Positions 1 to 10,991 of a stretch of DNA of 64,000 nt are shown here, one piece after another. The stretch covers positions 1 to 64,000 of the forward strand of contig BCIK01000016.1 in NCBI GenBank assembly GCA_039545295.1, written 5' to 3'. The notes under the pieces are model-generated. The model was given only the letters and a program-made list of their open reading frames with translations, did not search any database and had not been told where the DNA came from. The position numbers and the translations under genes were made by a program. The DNA is from Udeniomyces pyricola. Its lineage: Eukaryota > Basidiomycota > Tremellomycetes > Cystofilobasidiales > Mrakiaceae. Positions within the stretch are counted from its first letter, which is position 1. The number at the start of each line of letters is the position of its first letter.

Positions 1-293
1 CCCCCAACCCCCAACCCCCCTCAACTTAGTTCCGACGTCAACTTCCCTTGCTGTCTTGTTTTTCACATGTGTGAAGCTTGTCTGATACCTCTATACCGTA
101 CAGATACCATGATCTTGTCTCGAGTCACTACCAACATAGTGTTTTGAAATCTCTTCCGGATCAACTCAGCAAGCTTGACATTAAGGAAAGTGACAGCACT
201 AGCATGGGTGAGGCCCTCTTTTTTCTGCTTCTTATTGAGCGTTGTCTCGTTGACGTACGTCTTGCGGGAGGGGGGGGGGATACCGCCGGACAT
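1..293 (-). CDS. Partial unknown gene at left edge, 5' end only
   Basis: A minus-strand start at 291-293 opens a short exon reading MSGGIPPPSRKT. A strong GTACGT donor and a CTAG acceptor about 60-70 nt later join it in phase to an exon reading AVTFLNVKLAELIRKRFQ and ending near 111 at ATG|GTATCT. The joined N-terminus is basic and helical and looks like real coding, but I do not recognise the family. The rest of the gene lies beyond the left edge. The first exon contains a run of ten C (270-279 on the plus strand as G), so a length error there would change the frame. Alternative: chance open frame; the precise phase match across the intron argues against this. Confidence 0.4.
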
Positions 294-691
294 GAACAGT
301 TCGAAATAGGTACTGATATGATGATAGAACAGAGCCGGAAGACTCACACGCCCGATCGAGGACCAAAAAAAAACAGAGGGATAGATAGGGAAACGAAACA
401 TAGGGTCAAAGCAAAACAACGCGCAAAAAATATTAAGAAAGGACCGAAGACGGGACAAGAGAGATGGAGCACGATTGGAGAGAAGGGCATAACGAGTGCG
501 TATAAGAAGAGACATAAGGAGCGTCTGGAGAAAACCTCATATTCAAAGAACATCTGAATGGAACCAATGATCACCAGTCTATACCAGCGAGGACACGACC
601 CTCAACCGTCAATAACTCGAGATCTTTCATCGTACGTTTTTCCCATCTGTGAGGATGACGACGAAGGGGTGTTGACAGCATCAAGATCGTA
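294..691. other. Intergenic region between partial gene and MHYT gene
   Basis: About 400 bases upstream of the partial left gene and downstream of the MHYT gene. The plus strand is purine-rich with short A runs (around 363-373). Open frames here lack an ATG or any family resemblance. I see no RNA gene. Confidence 0.5.
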
Positions 692-3600
692 TCAGCAAGT
701 TGTACAACACAGTTCCTTGGCGCTATTGGTATGGATAAAGGAAGAGAAAGACAAAGCACAACTCACCCATCGCTACCACCAACGGCAAACCGACCAACAG
801 CGGGCAAATGTCTCGATGAGGACAAATCCGGACTACGGTCGCTTGCAAACGACGAGCGGCCCATGAGCGACGTCGAGCGTCTGGGTACGATTGGTTTCTT
901 GGTGACAATCGAGGGCTGCTGAGAGAGAGAGAGCTTGGACATTGACGTGAGGGGCACGCCAAGTTCGATGGATTCATCTTTGGATGATGAGGCTATCGGG
1001 GGATCAATTGACGAATGATCGGGCTTGGTGGAGAGGGATAGCCCCGAGGCCGAGGTGAGGGACGGGTGGTGTCCGTGGTGGGCTGACATGCCGACAGCAG
1101 GCGGTGAGGTGAGGGCAGAACTGGAGGAGAAGGAGGCGTCAAACTTGGTGGTGGACGCGTCGGACAAGTGCGTAGAAGATGGGTTGGCATTGTAGTCCTT
1201 GCTTAATTGATTGATGACCTACCAGAGAAAGAAGCAGGTCAGTCGGAGACCAGAAAATCGACGCGGTGTGCTGAAAAATCACGAAAAATAATAAATGAAA
1301 ACGGACCTCCTTGGCGAAGTCTTCGGCACCTCGTCCGCGAATAAGCATGGTCTGAGCGCTCGAAAAGAGAGAGAGAGGGGTGAAAGTGAATGGGGCAGGT
1401 GGCGCGATTGGGAGAGGGGGAGGAAGCATTGATTTCTCGTGGAGAGGTGGCATCGGGGCTAGGGGAGCCGAGGCGACATGAGTGGTGCCAAGCGATGGAA
1501 GGAGAGCGGTGAGGACAACGACCTGGGCCGGGTCAGACGAGTTGTCGTCAGATGAGGGAACACTGAGAATCTCGGAAGATAATCGAGCTATATCGTTGAT
1601 GTTCGGCCATGGTCCCGACATGGCTTGACCCAATGCCTCCATGGCGATGCTCAGGGCGATCTGGAAGTCGAGTAAGGGCGACGAATCATCGTCGTCGTCA
1701 TCGTCGTAGAGATCATCGTCGTCCGACCATGCCTTAGACTGGTGAGATTGATGACTTGTCTGGGACGAAGAGTGCTGACGCCGGCGACGAGATTGGACCG
1801 GCTTGGAAATTTCCTCGTCGATCTGCTCGAGAACCTGGCTCATTGTCATACCGGCCACCGAGCGCAGCCAGTTACGCGTTTCGGGTAAAAGAGGTGCAAT
1901 GATCTGCCTCATGAGAAACCACACAAGAAACATCCCAGATCACGTGACGCATGCCAGGTCAGCTTGGACGATCTCAGGGCGGTACTCGAGAAAATGTCAT
2001 TAGGAAGATATTTCTCACGTCGGGTAACCGGTAGGCAGGAATCTAATGTATCTCATGGCCAAGAACAATCGATTGGTCAGACAATTGGTATAAAAAAAAA
2101 CAGCGATGGAAGACCCTCTAACCAACGCTCGAGCAGAGAAATCTAACGCACCTGATGCCTGGCAAAGCCATACGTGAGCACATCAACGCCCCTCTCACCT
2201 CCGATCTGAGTTGTCGATGCGCCAAAGAGTCCAACGTAGGCTCCAGAAGCTTGCACAACCGGACGAGTGCCTCTTTTGGAGAATGTCTTGCAGCTGACCA
2301 GGAATTCATCCATATCCTGCTTCGAGACGCTGGCAAGAGGGAAGGGGCAGGGAGGCAGCAAAGATAAGACATAAATGTCAAGGAAAGAGGCGACGCAAAG
2401 ACATGATTAGGTACAAGCGTTAGTGTGTTGAGCGCTGACAAGGCACATGTTGAATGCTGGACAACCGGCTCACCCAACGCGATCAGCGAACACATGGGAA
2501 AAGTGCTTGGTTTCAGCGAGTCGATAGCCGTGAAGGAGGTATTGGTCGAGCAACCGTTGATCGGTCAGTTCGCGGACGACGACGAGCATGACTCCTTCTT
2601 GGTTGAGCGCCTTAGATTCTTCAGGCGGAGTCGCCGTCTCCACGTCGATCCCAAGCGCCTTGACGGGGACTTGGCTGGCAGCCGCGGCATCGAGAGCGCG
2701 TTGAGCAACGCCATTTGTACCCGTAAGAAGAACCCTATCAAACATGACGCCGATATCCTCTAAATGGACCTGCATCTCGGTAGAAAGCTCGTAGACAGCC
2801 TCGACAAAGCGTTGACGGAAGAGTCGTAGTTCGGCGGCCTTCTTAGCGTGGGCGCGAGCTGCAGCGGCTCGACTGCCGTTACGACCGTACTAAGAAACAA
2901 CAACGGATGCAGAGAGTCAATGGATGAGCAAAAGACGATACGATACGATACGATAGGATACGGCGCGGCACCAAAACCTTCAAATACGTACAACACCTCG
3001 AGAAGGCTCAGGTGGAGGAGCGGTTGGCTTGCCGGCTCGACGAGCGGTAATTGCCTCAGCGATGAGTGGGAGGAAAGAGGTGATGATGTGCCAATTGAAC
3101 GACAGCTTGAACAGCCACTGGAATGTCGGCCGTTTCGGATCTAGCTCGTTGACGATATCCTAAAGACAAAGGCAGGACATGGAATCAGCCGTTGGAGCCT
3201 GATGAGAGCAGTACCGGTGCCTTCTAACAGGCTCGAAAGATGCGTCCGCATTTGATGAACAACTCACCTTGAGGTAGGCTTCAGTTTCGATCAACTTCAT
3301 AGGGAGACTACCATCAATCTTAACAAGAACTCGGCCAAACTTGTCGACGGCGAAGGAGGCGACCACGATCTGTCTGGCCTCGCGAACGGTTTGACGGCGT
3401 CGGAGCAGGTCCACGATAGCGATGCCCACGGAAAGGACAATGATAACGATGCACATGACAGTGATGGCTGAATGAAGAAGAACTCATCCATGGCGTCGGT
3501 ATTCTAATTCAGGTACCGCTTGAGAAGGAGCCCAAACACCAGTCGATACGCACCAACGGTCAAACGAGTACTCTGAGATTCTCCTCCAACCAGGTCCGCC

Positions 3601-5013
3601 AAGGTTCCGTCCGGACGCAACATCCAATTAGTGCCGGCGAGGCCAATGTAGTGCATGCCACAGACGCTATGAAAAAAACATCATCAGTCACATCAGCCAC
3701 ATTTGTATGGAACCCTAGACGAGCACAACAGATGTTGAAATCGACCTACGCAGCCGCTAGGATACAAGAGCACCCGGCACGCTTGACAAGATTGTCTTGC
3801 CCTGTGATAAAAATGCACATCATGTTTAAGCATGACACCCAACAACCAAGCGGGAAGTATTCAACTCGTATAGGTATGAACGCGACGTACAAATGGCCCG
3901 GTACTTGAAGAAGAGTAACAGTGCGATGGTAGCAGCCACACAGGCCTCCAAGATGGCAAGGACCTAGCATAGTGTTTAGATGGTTATGAAGAATGCACGT
4001 CAGCGTTAATTGACGCGCAATGCCTCTGCTTAACCAGTGATGGGGCCGACATGGAACAAGCGAGGAGGGGAATGTCACACGCACGACAGTGTACGAAGAG
4101 TAATGCACATTAAAAGTGGGAAGATTGAACGAAGCCGAGTACTGTGGTGAGATGGGCGAAAACCAATCAGCAACATTGTCGCAAGGGACGCATCAAGGCA
4201 GACAGCAATCAAATCCAACGCGAACGAAACGTGTGCGTACATGCATCAAGGAGATGGTGCCTCCAACGGCCACGCCAGTCAAACAAACCCGCCAGACAAC
4301 GAGTTCGATTTGGGAGCCGAGGAAGATAAAGGCCAGACTGCAACAGACCAGCGGAACAAACAGAGAGAGGACGGTGAAGCCAGCGGTGAATCGGATATAC
4401 CATTGTACATCATCACTAGGCTTGAGTCGGATGCCAAGCATGGAGACCTAACGGTGAATGTCAATAATTTGACACAAAATGCACGCAAAAGTATCAGGTC
4501 AACAAAACCGAAAGATCGCGAGAACATGGTTCAAATCCGATCCATAGGGTTTCAGCAAACGAGGGGAGGAAAGGGCATGGACTGTGAGCGAGAGGCACGC
4601 GCACTGATCGAGACGGCTGTCAAGTGGAGTGCCAAAGACTCACAAAGTGCATGCTCCAGATGCCAACGACCGCGAACGTCATGGCAGCCAGCACGAGCCA
4701 GGTGAGGTTCATGGCCCCTTTGACTGAAGTCCTTCGACCAAGCAGCATAAGGGTGGCATAAGACCCAAGAATGGAGACCAGGATCGAAGCAACGATGACG
4801 CCGGGATTGGCTGTCCAAGGGATGTTATGGGATCTGTAGTAGTCCATGAGAGCGGCATCGGCTGGATGACGTATACGCAAGACCAAGCGTGAAAGGCAGA
4901 TAGCGAGAACGTAAGGCAAGGATATGGAAAGTGATATCAGGACGTGAAGCGAAGCAGAAGCGGGGGCGTATGCGGGGAGATAACCCACCGATGACAGTCG
5001 ATGCAGAGGCCAT
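692..5013 (-). CDS. MHYT-domain integral membrane signalling protein
   Basis: Multi-exon gene (about 14 exons). Exon 1 (5013-4989) starts MASASTVI and joins exon 2 at 4861. Three MHYT signatures are spread over separate exons: GIWSMHF (near 4650), GGTISLMHY (near 4245) and CGMHYIGLAGTNW (near 3650). Each lies beside hydrophobic helices such as VLAILEACVAATIALLLFF and VMCIVIIVLSVGIAIV. A cytosolic half follows with DKFGRVLVKIDGSLP (near 3340), a long soluble region (2880-2160), an Asp-rich run (near 1690) and a Ser-rich tail. The layout matches fungal MHYT proteins, proposed sensors (of metal or oxygen/CO/NO in bacterial relatives) whose fungal role is unknown. One tiny exon near 2030-2060 is not fully resolved. 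The 3' end is either a stop at 763-765, or, if GGTGAGT there is a donor, a further exon ending CCTTC with stop at 692-694. Confidence 0.85.
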
Positions 5014-6721
5014 GCTGAGCTGATGATGGGGACAGCTGTTGCGTGGGAAGCTTCAGATTTGGGGCAAAGGGGGGGGGAGGGGGGACGAGGAGGATGTTGG
5101 GGCTGAAGAAGGCAGGTAAGAGTAGGACTGGAGGGCAGCCAAGTCAGGCCAGGCCGGGTGGTGGAGAAACACCGAGGGATAGGAAGAACCAAGTCAGTCA
5201 CAAGTACACATGTCGCGGAACGGGGAATTCCAGCGGGGTCGCAGACGCGCGATCATAGCGAAGCAAGGTTTCCGAGCCGAGCGTAGGGAGGGCTATGCAC
5301 TATGACTGTACCCGAAGGTGATATCAGACTTTGAGCTTTGGGATGATAGGGATGATGGACTGTTGATGGAATGAATGATGATCAGACGATGGCCGACGAC
5401 ACCAAACCAAGGGACGACACAGAAGGAGGAGGGGAGGAGGGGAGGAGGGCTGAGTTTGGAGAGAGTCCACACTGAGACACCCTTCTCTTAGCTTCGGGTC
5501 TGAATTAATCCTCCCGGGCCTCACCGACCCGAACGTCGCGCGCTCTCTCGGCGCCCCCCTCCGCCAGACTTCATCTGGCTCGCCAAGTCACCCAACTCTC
5601 CACCAAACGAGCAGATCATAACCAGACCAGACGCCTGTCGCCCCTCACCTGATGGAGCACTAAGAAACCTTGCGGAACACGGGTTGGACGACGAGGACAG
5701 CGCTGGGCGAATAAAAAAGGAAAGAGTTGTGCCTCTCGCTCGCGCGCGCTCTCTTTCACGCGTGGTTCGTTAATTCGGAGCGCCGAGAGCAGGTAGGGTA
5801 TGCGGAATGAAGAGAGGCTGTTGAACCGGATGGCGTAGGGAAGTTGGATCGAAAGGCGATACAGGTGAGGGGAAGGTTGGGTACTGTATGGGAAACGCTC
5901 AAGGTTGCCGATGGACGACGACGACGACGGAAGGGGGAAGCAGCTAGAAGGGAGAGGGTCAAAGGAAAGGTGAAAGCAAGTGAAAGGGCTTATTACTATC
6001 GTGATTATCATAAGCATTATCATCAAGAGTTATTCGTTAGAAAGGGGACCAGGCTAAGCGCTAAACCTATTCATCTGCACTTTAATCCAGCAATCGCTCC
6101 TGCACGCAGCATATGCCTGAGGTATACCAACCTCTCCGCACATTGATCGATACAAACTCAAATTTATACGGTCGACTGAACGAGGGCCGAGGCCACTGGC
6201 GCTCTAGAAGCTAGAAGCTTGTCGGCGCAGCCAGCGTTCAAGGTTCTTTGTTCGACGTAATAGTACAGGCTGTACAGCGCACAGCGCTCACCTAAACGCG
6301 CACCGTTCGGCAACTTTTACGCACATCCCGTTGTAGCGCCGGATCGATCAACCTCTCCAGTCGTATCAACTTCTAGAGCATTCATATTTCGGAAAATTCT
6401 GAATCCCGTCAAGCCAAGTCCGTTCGCGCCCATCATCACTAGTTATGAGGCCATACATCAGACTGATACATGGCATGGGGCATGGCATCACGACCGACTC
6501 AATTCAGATTTCAAAGCTAGAGCCAAGCTTCTGCGTTCAAGATTGACGACCACGATGGCATATGATCACCGTACCGATCTCACCTTGCACATCATCCCCA
6601 TCGCATCCATGGCAAGAAGTCACAAGGATCTCGAGCTTTACAGCTTCACTCGATACTATCCATCACCCCCTACGTCTATAAGGCTGCTCGCCAAAATGAT
6701 ATCTCATGCCAGCCTTGGCTG
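5014..6721. other. Long intergenic region, no gene seen
   Basis: About 1.7 kb between the MHYT start and the DUF202 stop. It holds purine/pyrimidine-biased stretches (GGA-rich near 5425-5450, CT/GC-rich near 5535-5570 and 5725-5760), which fits a promoter and 5' leader of the MHYT gene. The open frames around 5616-6146 start at non-ATG codons and have no recognisable features. Confidence 0.5.
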
Positions 6722-8063
6722 TCAAACTTTGAGGACCAACACCAACAGGGCAACCTCCATTCCAATCACAATCGCTCCTGACAGTAACACGACACCACCT
6801 GCTGTCTGGAAATCTGCACCATATAACCTGACGTTACAAGTGAAAAGACAAAGAAACACCAGGCATCAGCACCTTGATCGGCGCCAACATGAACGAGCGG
6901 TGTAGGCAATGTCGGAACGAGCATCGCGTGATCTGCTCGATCTTACAGTCTCGAACTAACCTGATCTTCTTCTCCTGGGGCGTCTCCTTGCTGACCTCCG
7001 CATCCGAAGCCGTTGGCCGAGCGATGAAAGACACGGCAGGCTCATGACCATGTCGATCACGCTCGTCAGATGTCGAAGAATGGGTCAACAACATGGGGTC
7101 CAAACCAGGCGTCGGCAGGTGGGGTTCAACGCTCGATGCGTCTACCGTACATCTGTGTCGGTTACAGCGGCAAGTACCAGGTCGGTGATGACATGCTCCA
7201 CCAGATGGCTCGCCTGTAAGAGTGAAACGATCGGCGTCCTGTGAGGGACAGAAGGGGCGCGAAGGGCATGACGCGATGGGCGCGCTAGGGCCCTGCTCTC
7301 CATCCCACCGCATAGGGTACCGATCTGAGAAGGAGTGATCGCTGGCCTTTTCCCGCCAAAAGGAGACAAGTATCAAAAGAACTGAAGTGATGGCGAAGAG
7401 AATTCCGACTAGCAGAGAGAATGGGGTGGACACATCGATTGCAACAATGATCGGGTCTCGGTCAGTCCGTGTGATAGCTCGAAGAAGAGAATTTGTAAGG
7501 TGATATACGCAACTGCTAAAGAATCGGTAGTCAAAGATCTTGAGAACAACCGCAGCTTGGCCGAGGGTAAGGAGAGCTGTCTGGTACGTTGCGAAGGGGG
7601 TCGACACATCGACGTGGCTGAATGAGTACATTCACACTGATGAGCACGGCTAGCAGACTTGGGTGTCAGACCAAGGCTTCACTCTTTGGTAGGCTCCCTC
7701 AAACGTTCGTTGCCGTGCGCGCTATGATGTCAAGACGAATAGACGATCAGCAGCAATGGCGATGCGCAGTCAGAAGATGATGAGCGATGCGCCTGCTGAT
7801 GTGAGTGGGTAAAGTACTGAATGGTTGTGCAAACGACGTACAAGTTCAATCTTCTCGGGCTCATCAAGAGGCTGGAAGCTGTCGCGACGGTGGCCCCGAT
7901 AAGTCCAGCCATCGTCGTGGGGAGGAAGTCCGAGCATGTCGTGGTGAACATGAGACGCCGTTTGAGATTTAGCAAGCGATGTCATGACGGACCGGGATGG
8001 GTGCGAGAACGATGGATGAGGCAAGATGGCGCTGGATGGCGGCATTCGAACATCGAACGTCAT
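6722..8063 (-). CDS. DUF202 domain membrane protein
   Basis: The start at 8063 gives a hydrophilic N-terminus ending LDEPEKIEL at a GTACGT donor. The next exons read RARQRTFEGAYQR, then TALLTLGQAAVVLKIFDYRF, then IGILFAITSVLLILVSFWR, joined in phase (donors GTGAAG and GTTGCG). A polar loop of about 110 residues follows. The last exon reads YFQTAGGVVLLSGAIVIG followed by MEVALLVLVLKV and a TGA at 6722-6724. The order R-R-Q-R-T-F-x-x-A-Y-x-R-T-A-L, two helices, loop, F-x-T-A-G and a terminal helix is the DUF202 (YidH-like) pattern of fungal membrane proteins. Function is unknown; location is probably the plasma membrane or vacuole (inference). It is head-to-head with the Cys-rich gene at 8648. 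The long polar loop before the last helix is larger than in bacterial members. Confidence 0.7.
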
Positions 8064-8647
8064 CCACGGATTGATCCGTCTGATGTACGTAAATACTCAT
8101 CATTTCCTGCGGGGTCAATATGGCAATGGATCAATTGGATATTGGCATCAATGCATCAATGATCCCAATAGCCAGGTAACGTAATCTGACAACAAACATC
8201 GTTAACCGGCCGGCCACCACTCTGCCAGCCAACATTTTAATCCTTCAACTTGCTTCAACGATGTTCTCTTGCATGTACTTGGCTTCTTTGGCATGCCGCT
8301 GCGATCAATTCTCTAACGACACATCTTCTTTGATCAATCAGGTACCTTTGCGCTGCGTGTTCAGGTTCCGTCGCATCAAGGTTCAGGTGCTCGAGCCTCC
8401 TGTCTTCATGCGACGCGATGTCCCACCGCTGGGTCCCACTGTCGACTGTCTCTGATTCTTGTGTCAGCCGCTCTCAAGCCCTCTATACTTGTCTTTGACG
8501 TCAAACCGATGAGGTCCTAGCGAAGCGCTCCATCTTACTGACCATCCATTGACATCAATTATCAAGCCCTCTCACCCAGCTGACCTCTGATCATCATCCA
8601 AACCCCTTCTTCCCACGCATCCCTGCCATTTTCTGTTTGTCACGCCA
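8064..8647. promoter_or_regulatory. Divergent intergenic region
   Basis: About 580 bases between two divergent starts (DUF202 protein and secreted Cys-rich protein). A GGCCGGCC palindrome lies near 8207-8215. The pyrimidine-rich stretch 8540-8640 before the right-hand ATG is typical of fungal leaders. No further gene is visible. Confidence 0.4.
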
Positions 8648-9582
8648 TGCTCTGTGGTTTAATCTGCATCGCCCTTGCTCTCCCCTTGTGGACGCCTTCC
8701 CACTGGCCACGTCGACCGATTGGACCTTGATTCAAGCCGATCGTAGGCCCGTGCCATCCTCACTCAGTCGTCGCGACGAACCCTACCCGACTTTTCCCAG
8801 CAACATTACTTCGTGCAAAGTTTGCAGCGAAAATTACGGCGGCCTCGATGCATGCGTTGACTCAGTCCCTGTCTACCAGGGCCTTAGTTCGGTGAGTGCT
8901 CACGTTCTTCCAAATATCACAGATATGTATCCAAGGGCTGATCCGGGAACATGCGATCATTCCTCGAACGAACTAGGTACTCCTTGACCCCATCGCCTTT
9001 GTCAATCTTGTCGTAAGTACACATCCGTTTGCCTATGATACCCCTTCAGTATCTCTCAGGCTGATACTGGCTACTGTTTCCTTCCAGGAATGTGCATGTA
9101 CCGAGACATTTTCAACCGCCTTCGCACAATGTGTCGACTGCTTCGAACGAACCGACCAATCTCACTTTCTTTCAACAAGGCTGATGTCACCGGCGCTGGC
9201 ACGCTCTCCACTGAGCTCAGACTAGTCTGTGGACTCTCCTCTGCTATCCTGGGGAGTGTGGCGAACAAGAATGGAGAGTGAGTGTATGCAGCGACACGTT
9301 CGGTCACGCCATGGATCTGCTGATACATGTACAGACCCAGGCTGTTTTCCCGTGTATCCAATTCTCTGACGTCTGACACTTATCGCCACTCGCAGAGCCT
9401 TCAACATTTCAAGTCCCGCTACTGAAGCTGCTAGGACGGGTGCCAACACAGCGTCCACTCCCACCACCGCTACAATTCTATCGTAAGCTTCGTCAAGCTC
9501 CGTATCATCAGATGCTAGTCGCACAGGATCGACCATGACCGGCTCCATATGGATCGTCGCTGGTCTAGCAGTGAGGATGTAA
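8648..9582 (+). CDS. Small secreted Cys-rich protein, frame disturbed
   Basis: ATG at 8648 gives a signal peptide (MLCGLICIALALPL). With a roughly 60-nt intron it continues into PVPSSLSRRDEPYP, with a Kex2-like RR site, then SCKVCSENYGGLDACVD. Two more GT-AG introns lead to VLLDPIAFVNLV and to ECACTETFSTAFAQCVDC. The spacing of Cys pairs resembles secreted or GPI-type fungal Cys/Ser-rich proteins. The S/T-rich tail ends in GSIWIVAGLA, a possible GPI-attachment helix. Two problems exist. After CVDCFERT the frame must shift to reach DVTGAGTLSTELRLVCGLSS, and a TAA at 9484-9486 interrupts the tail. Each can be bridged only by an unusually short or weak intron, so the locus may be a decaying gene or contain sequence errors. 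Function unknown. Confidence 0.55.
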
Positions 9583-10421
9583 TAGAGAGAATATATGTCA
9601 TGTTACATAATCGACTAGTGATGGGCTCGATGAACGGACTCAAGCTTTGAGCACCCTCACGCTCCGATCCAGATAAATCATGTTAAAACCATGCAAGCTC
9701 CTCCCATCACCTTCCTCCAGATGATTATTATATCCGTATCACACATAGAATCGCATAACGAAAAGCTTGGATCCGAGATTGTATGCCTGCGCGTGAGGTA
9801 ACGCCAGATACTGACGCAACAAAGTGAACTGATTCAATGCATCACAATCCACGTCAGTACCTATTCTGGACAACAGTAAAGCATTGTCGGGTCAACACGT
9901 CAACAGTGATCGAGGCAAAAGCACTTGTGTCTCATATGTACATGTTTGTAAGATGAGCGGGACGGACAACATGAGGGCGAGCCACTGCAGTTGACTGCCG
10001 GCCCAAGTTCGATATACTTGAATTGGCTCGATTATTTGATCACATCCCATCGCTGAAAGAAAAATTATAGCTCACCCTCATGAGGTTCACGCGCGCGCGC
10101 TCACCCTTCATATCGAAGCTCATGCACGGTCACCGCCGAAAATCGAGACGTGTGTATGGGATACGTATGACATGCTGTGTGTTACGATATAGTACGTATG
10201 GATTCTACATGGTAGCGTCCAGCTGCATTTGTATATGCTATGAAATCCATAGCCATGATATAGTAATCATTCCGGCGATACCGGCACGATGTCTATCATC
10301 AATATATATACTAATGCTACCATCATCATCACCGGCCGATTTGGTTCAACTCGTCTGCAATCATGATGGCACGTCGATCTTGAGAGCTATGTTGCGCGCA
10401 AATCGAAAGGAGAACAAAAAA
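9583..10421. other. Intergenic, gene-poor stretch
   Basis: About 840 bases of AT-balanced sequence with no ATG-led frame carrying recognisable features. A GCGCGCGC run is at 10091-10100. No RNA gene was seen apart from the tRNA that follows. Confidence 0.5.
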
Positions 10422-10424
10422 ACC
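10416..10424 (-). terminator. Pol III oligo-T terminator of tRNA-Arg
   Basis: On the minus strand the tRNA 3' end runs into seven T residues (plus-strand A run at 10416-10422), the standard pol III stop signal. Confidence 0.6.
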
Positions 10425-10493
10425 ACAGATGGGATTTGAACCCATGACCTCTCGCGTCGGAAGCGAGTGTCCTGACGACTGGACCACGGCGGC
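10422..10493 (-). tRNA. tRNA-Arg (anticodon CCG)
   Basis: The minus strand folds into a 72-nt cloverleaf. The D stem is GTCC/GGAC and the anticodon stem CTCGC/GCGAG has loop TTCCGAC, giving anticodon CCG (codon CGG). The T arm is ATGGG-TTCAAAT-CCCAT. The A box (TGGTCCAGTCG) and B box (GGTTCAAATCC) are intact. A T7 run directly after the 3' end is a pol III terminator. The acceptor stem GCCGCCG/CTGTGGT has two G-T wobbles and one C-T mismatch, which is weaker than usual. A TATA-like element (10548-10560) lies about 55-65 bases upstream of the 5' end. There is no intron. Confidence 0.85.
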
Positions 10494-10991
10494 TTGGGAC
10501 TGAGCCCAACGTTATTTTGACGTACTTTGTTGCGGCCATGTCGCATGGTATAAATATATACACGTGTGCACTCGAACAGATCAACCGTACTGTTGGCACA
10601 TGCAAGTCACCTGTCTGACTGTGCTTCCGAGTGTTTTAGGTTCAGCTACACCAATACATATATGTATGTATCGCGAGGGCAGCCCAAACCCTCCCGCAAG
10701 CGAGACTTGCGAGCTCCATCAAATTACAGAATTTTCTAATCTGAATGTGACGATTTCGACGCAATACATGAACATCGATCATACATCACTCCAATCAGAG
10801 ATAGTGTGTCGTTGATGAGATTAGGTGCCGGCCGTCGCAAGTTGCACGCGCCGTCGCACGGCACGTATGTTGCGTTCATATGCATTCAAGTTTTGGAAGG
10901 TTACAGCTAGAACCGATGGGCCGAACAGGCTAGTAACTTGTGCATATTGTGCAGCGAGGGCTGGTACAAGAAAGGGCTCATCATGCACATC
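10494..10991. other. Intergenic between tRNA and NAA30
   Basis: About 500 bases. It contains the TATA-like upstream element of the tRNA (10548-10560). Nothing else is recognised. Confidence 0.4.

Noticed and set aside
1..26. CCCCCAA repeats at the left edge as possible telomere
   Set aside because: Only two to three copies, not a known fungal telomere unit, and coding-like sequence follows directly.
78..557. Plus-strand 159-codon frame
   Set aside because: Starts at a non-ATG codon, has no domain, and overlaps a better-supported minus-strand partial gene.
4528..4545. B-box-like GGTTCAAATCC on the plus strand
   Set aside because: No matching T stem, A box or cloverleaf; it lies in an MHYT intron.
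7593..7612. Duplicated DVSTPF peptide as a protein repeat in the DUF202 protein
   Set aside because: Phase and family alignment place both copies inside introns; kept only as a DNA-level observation.
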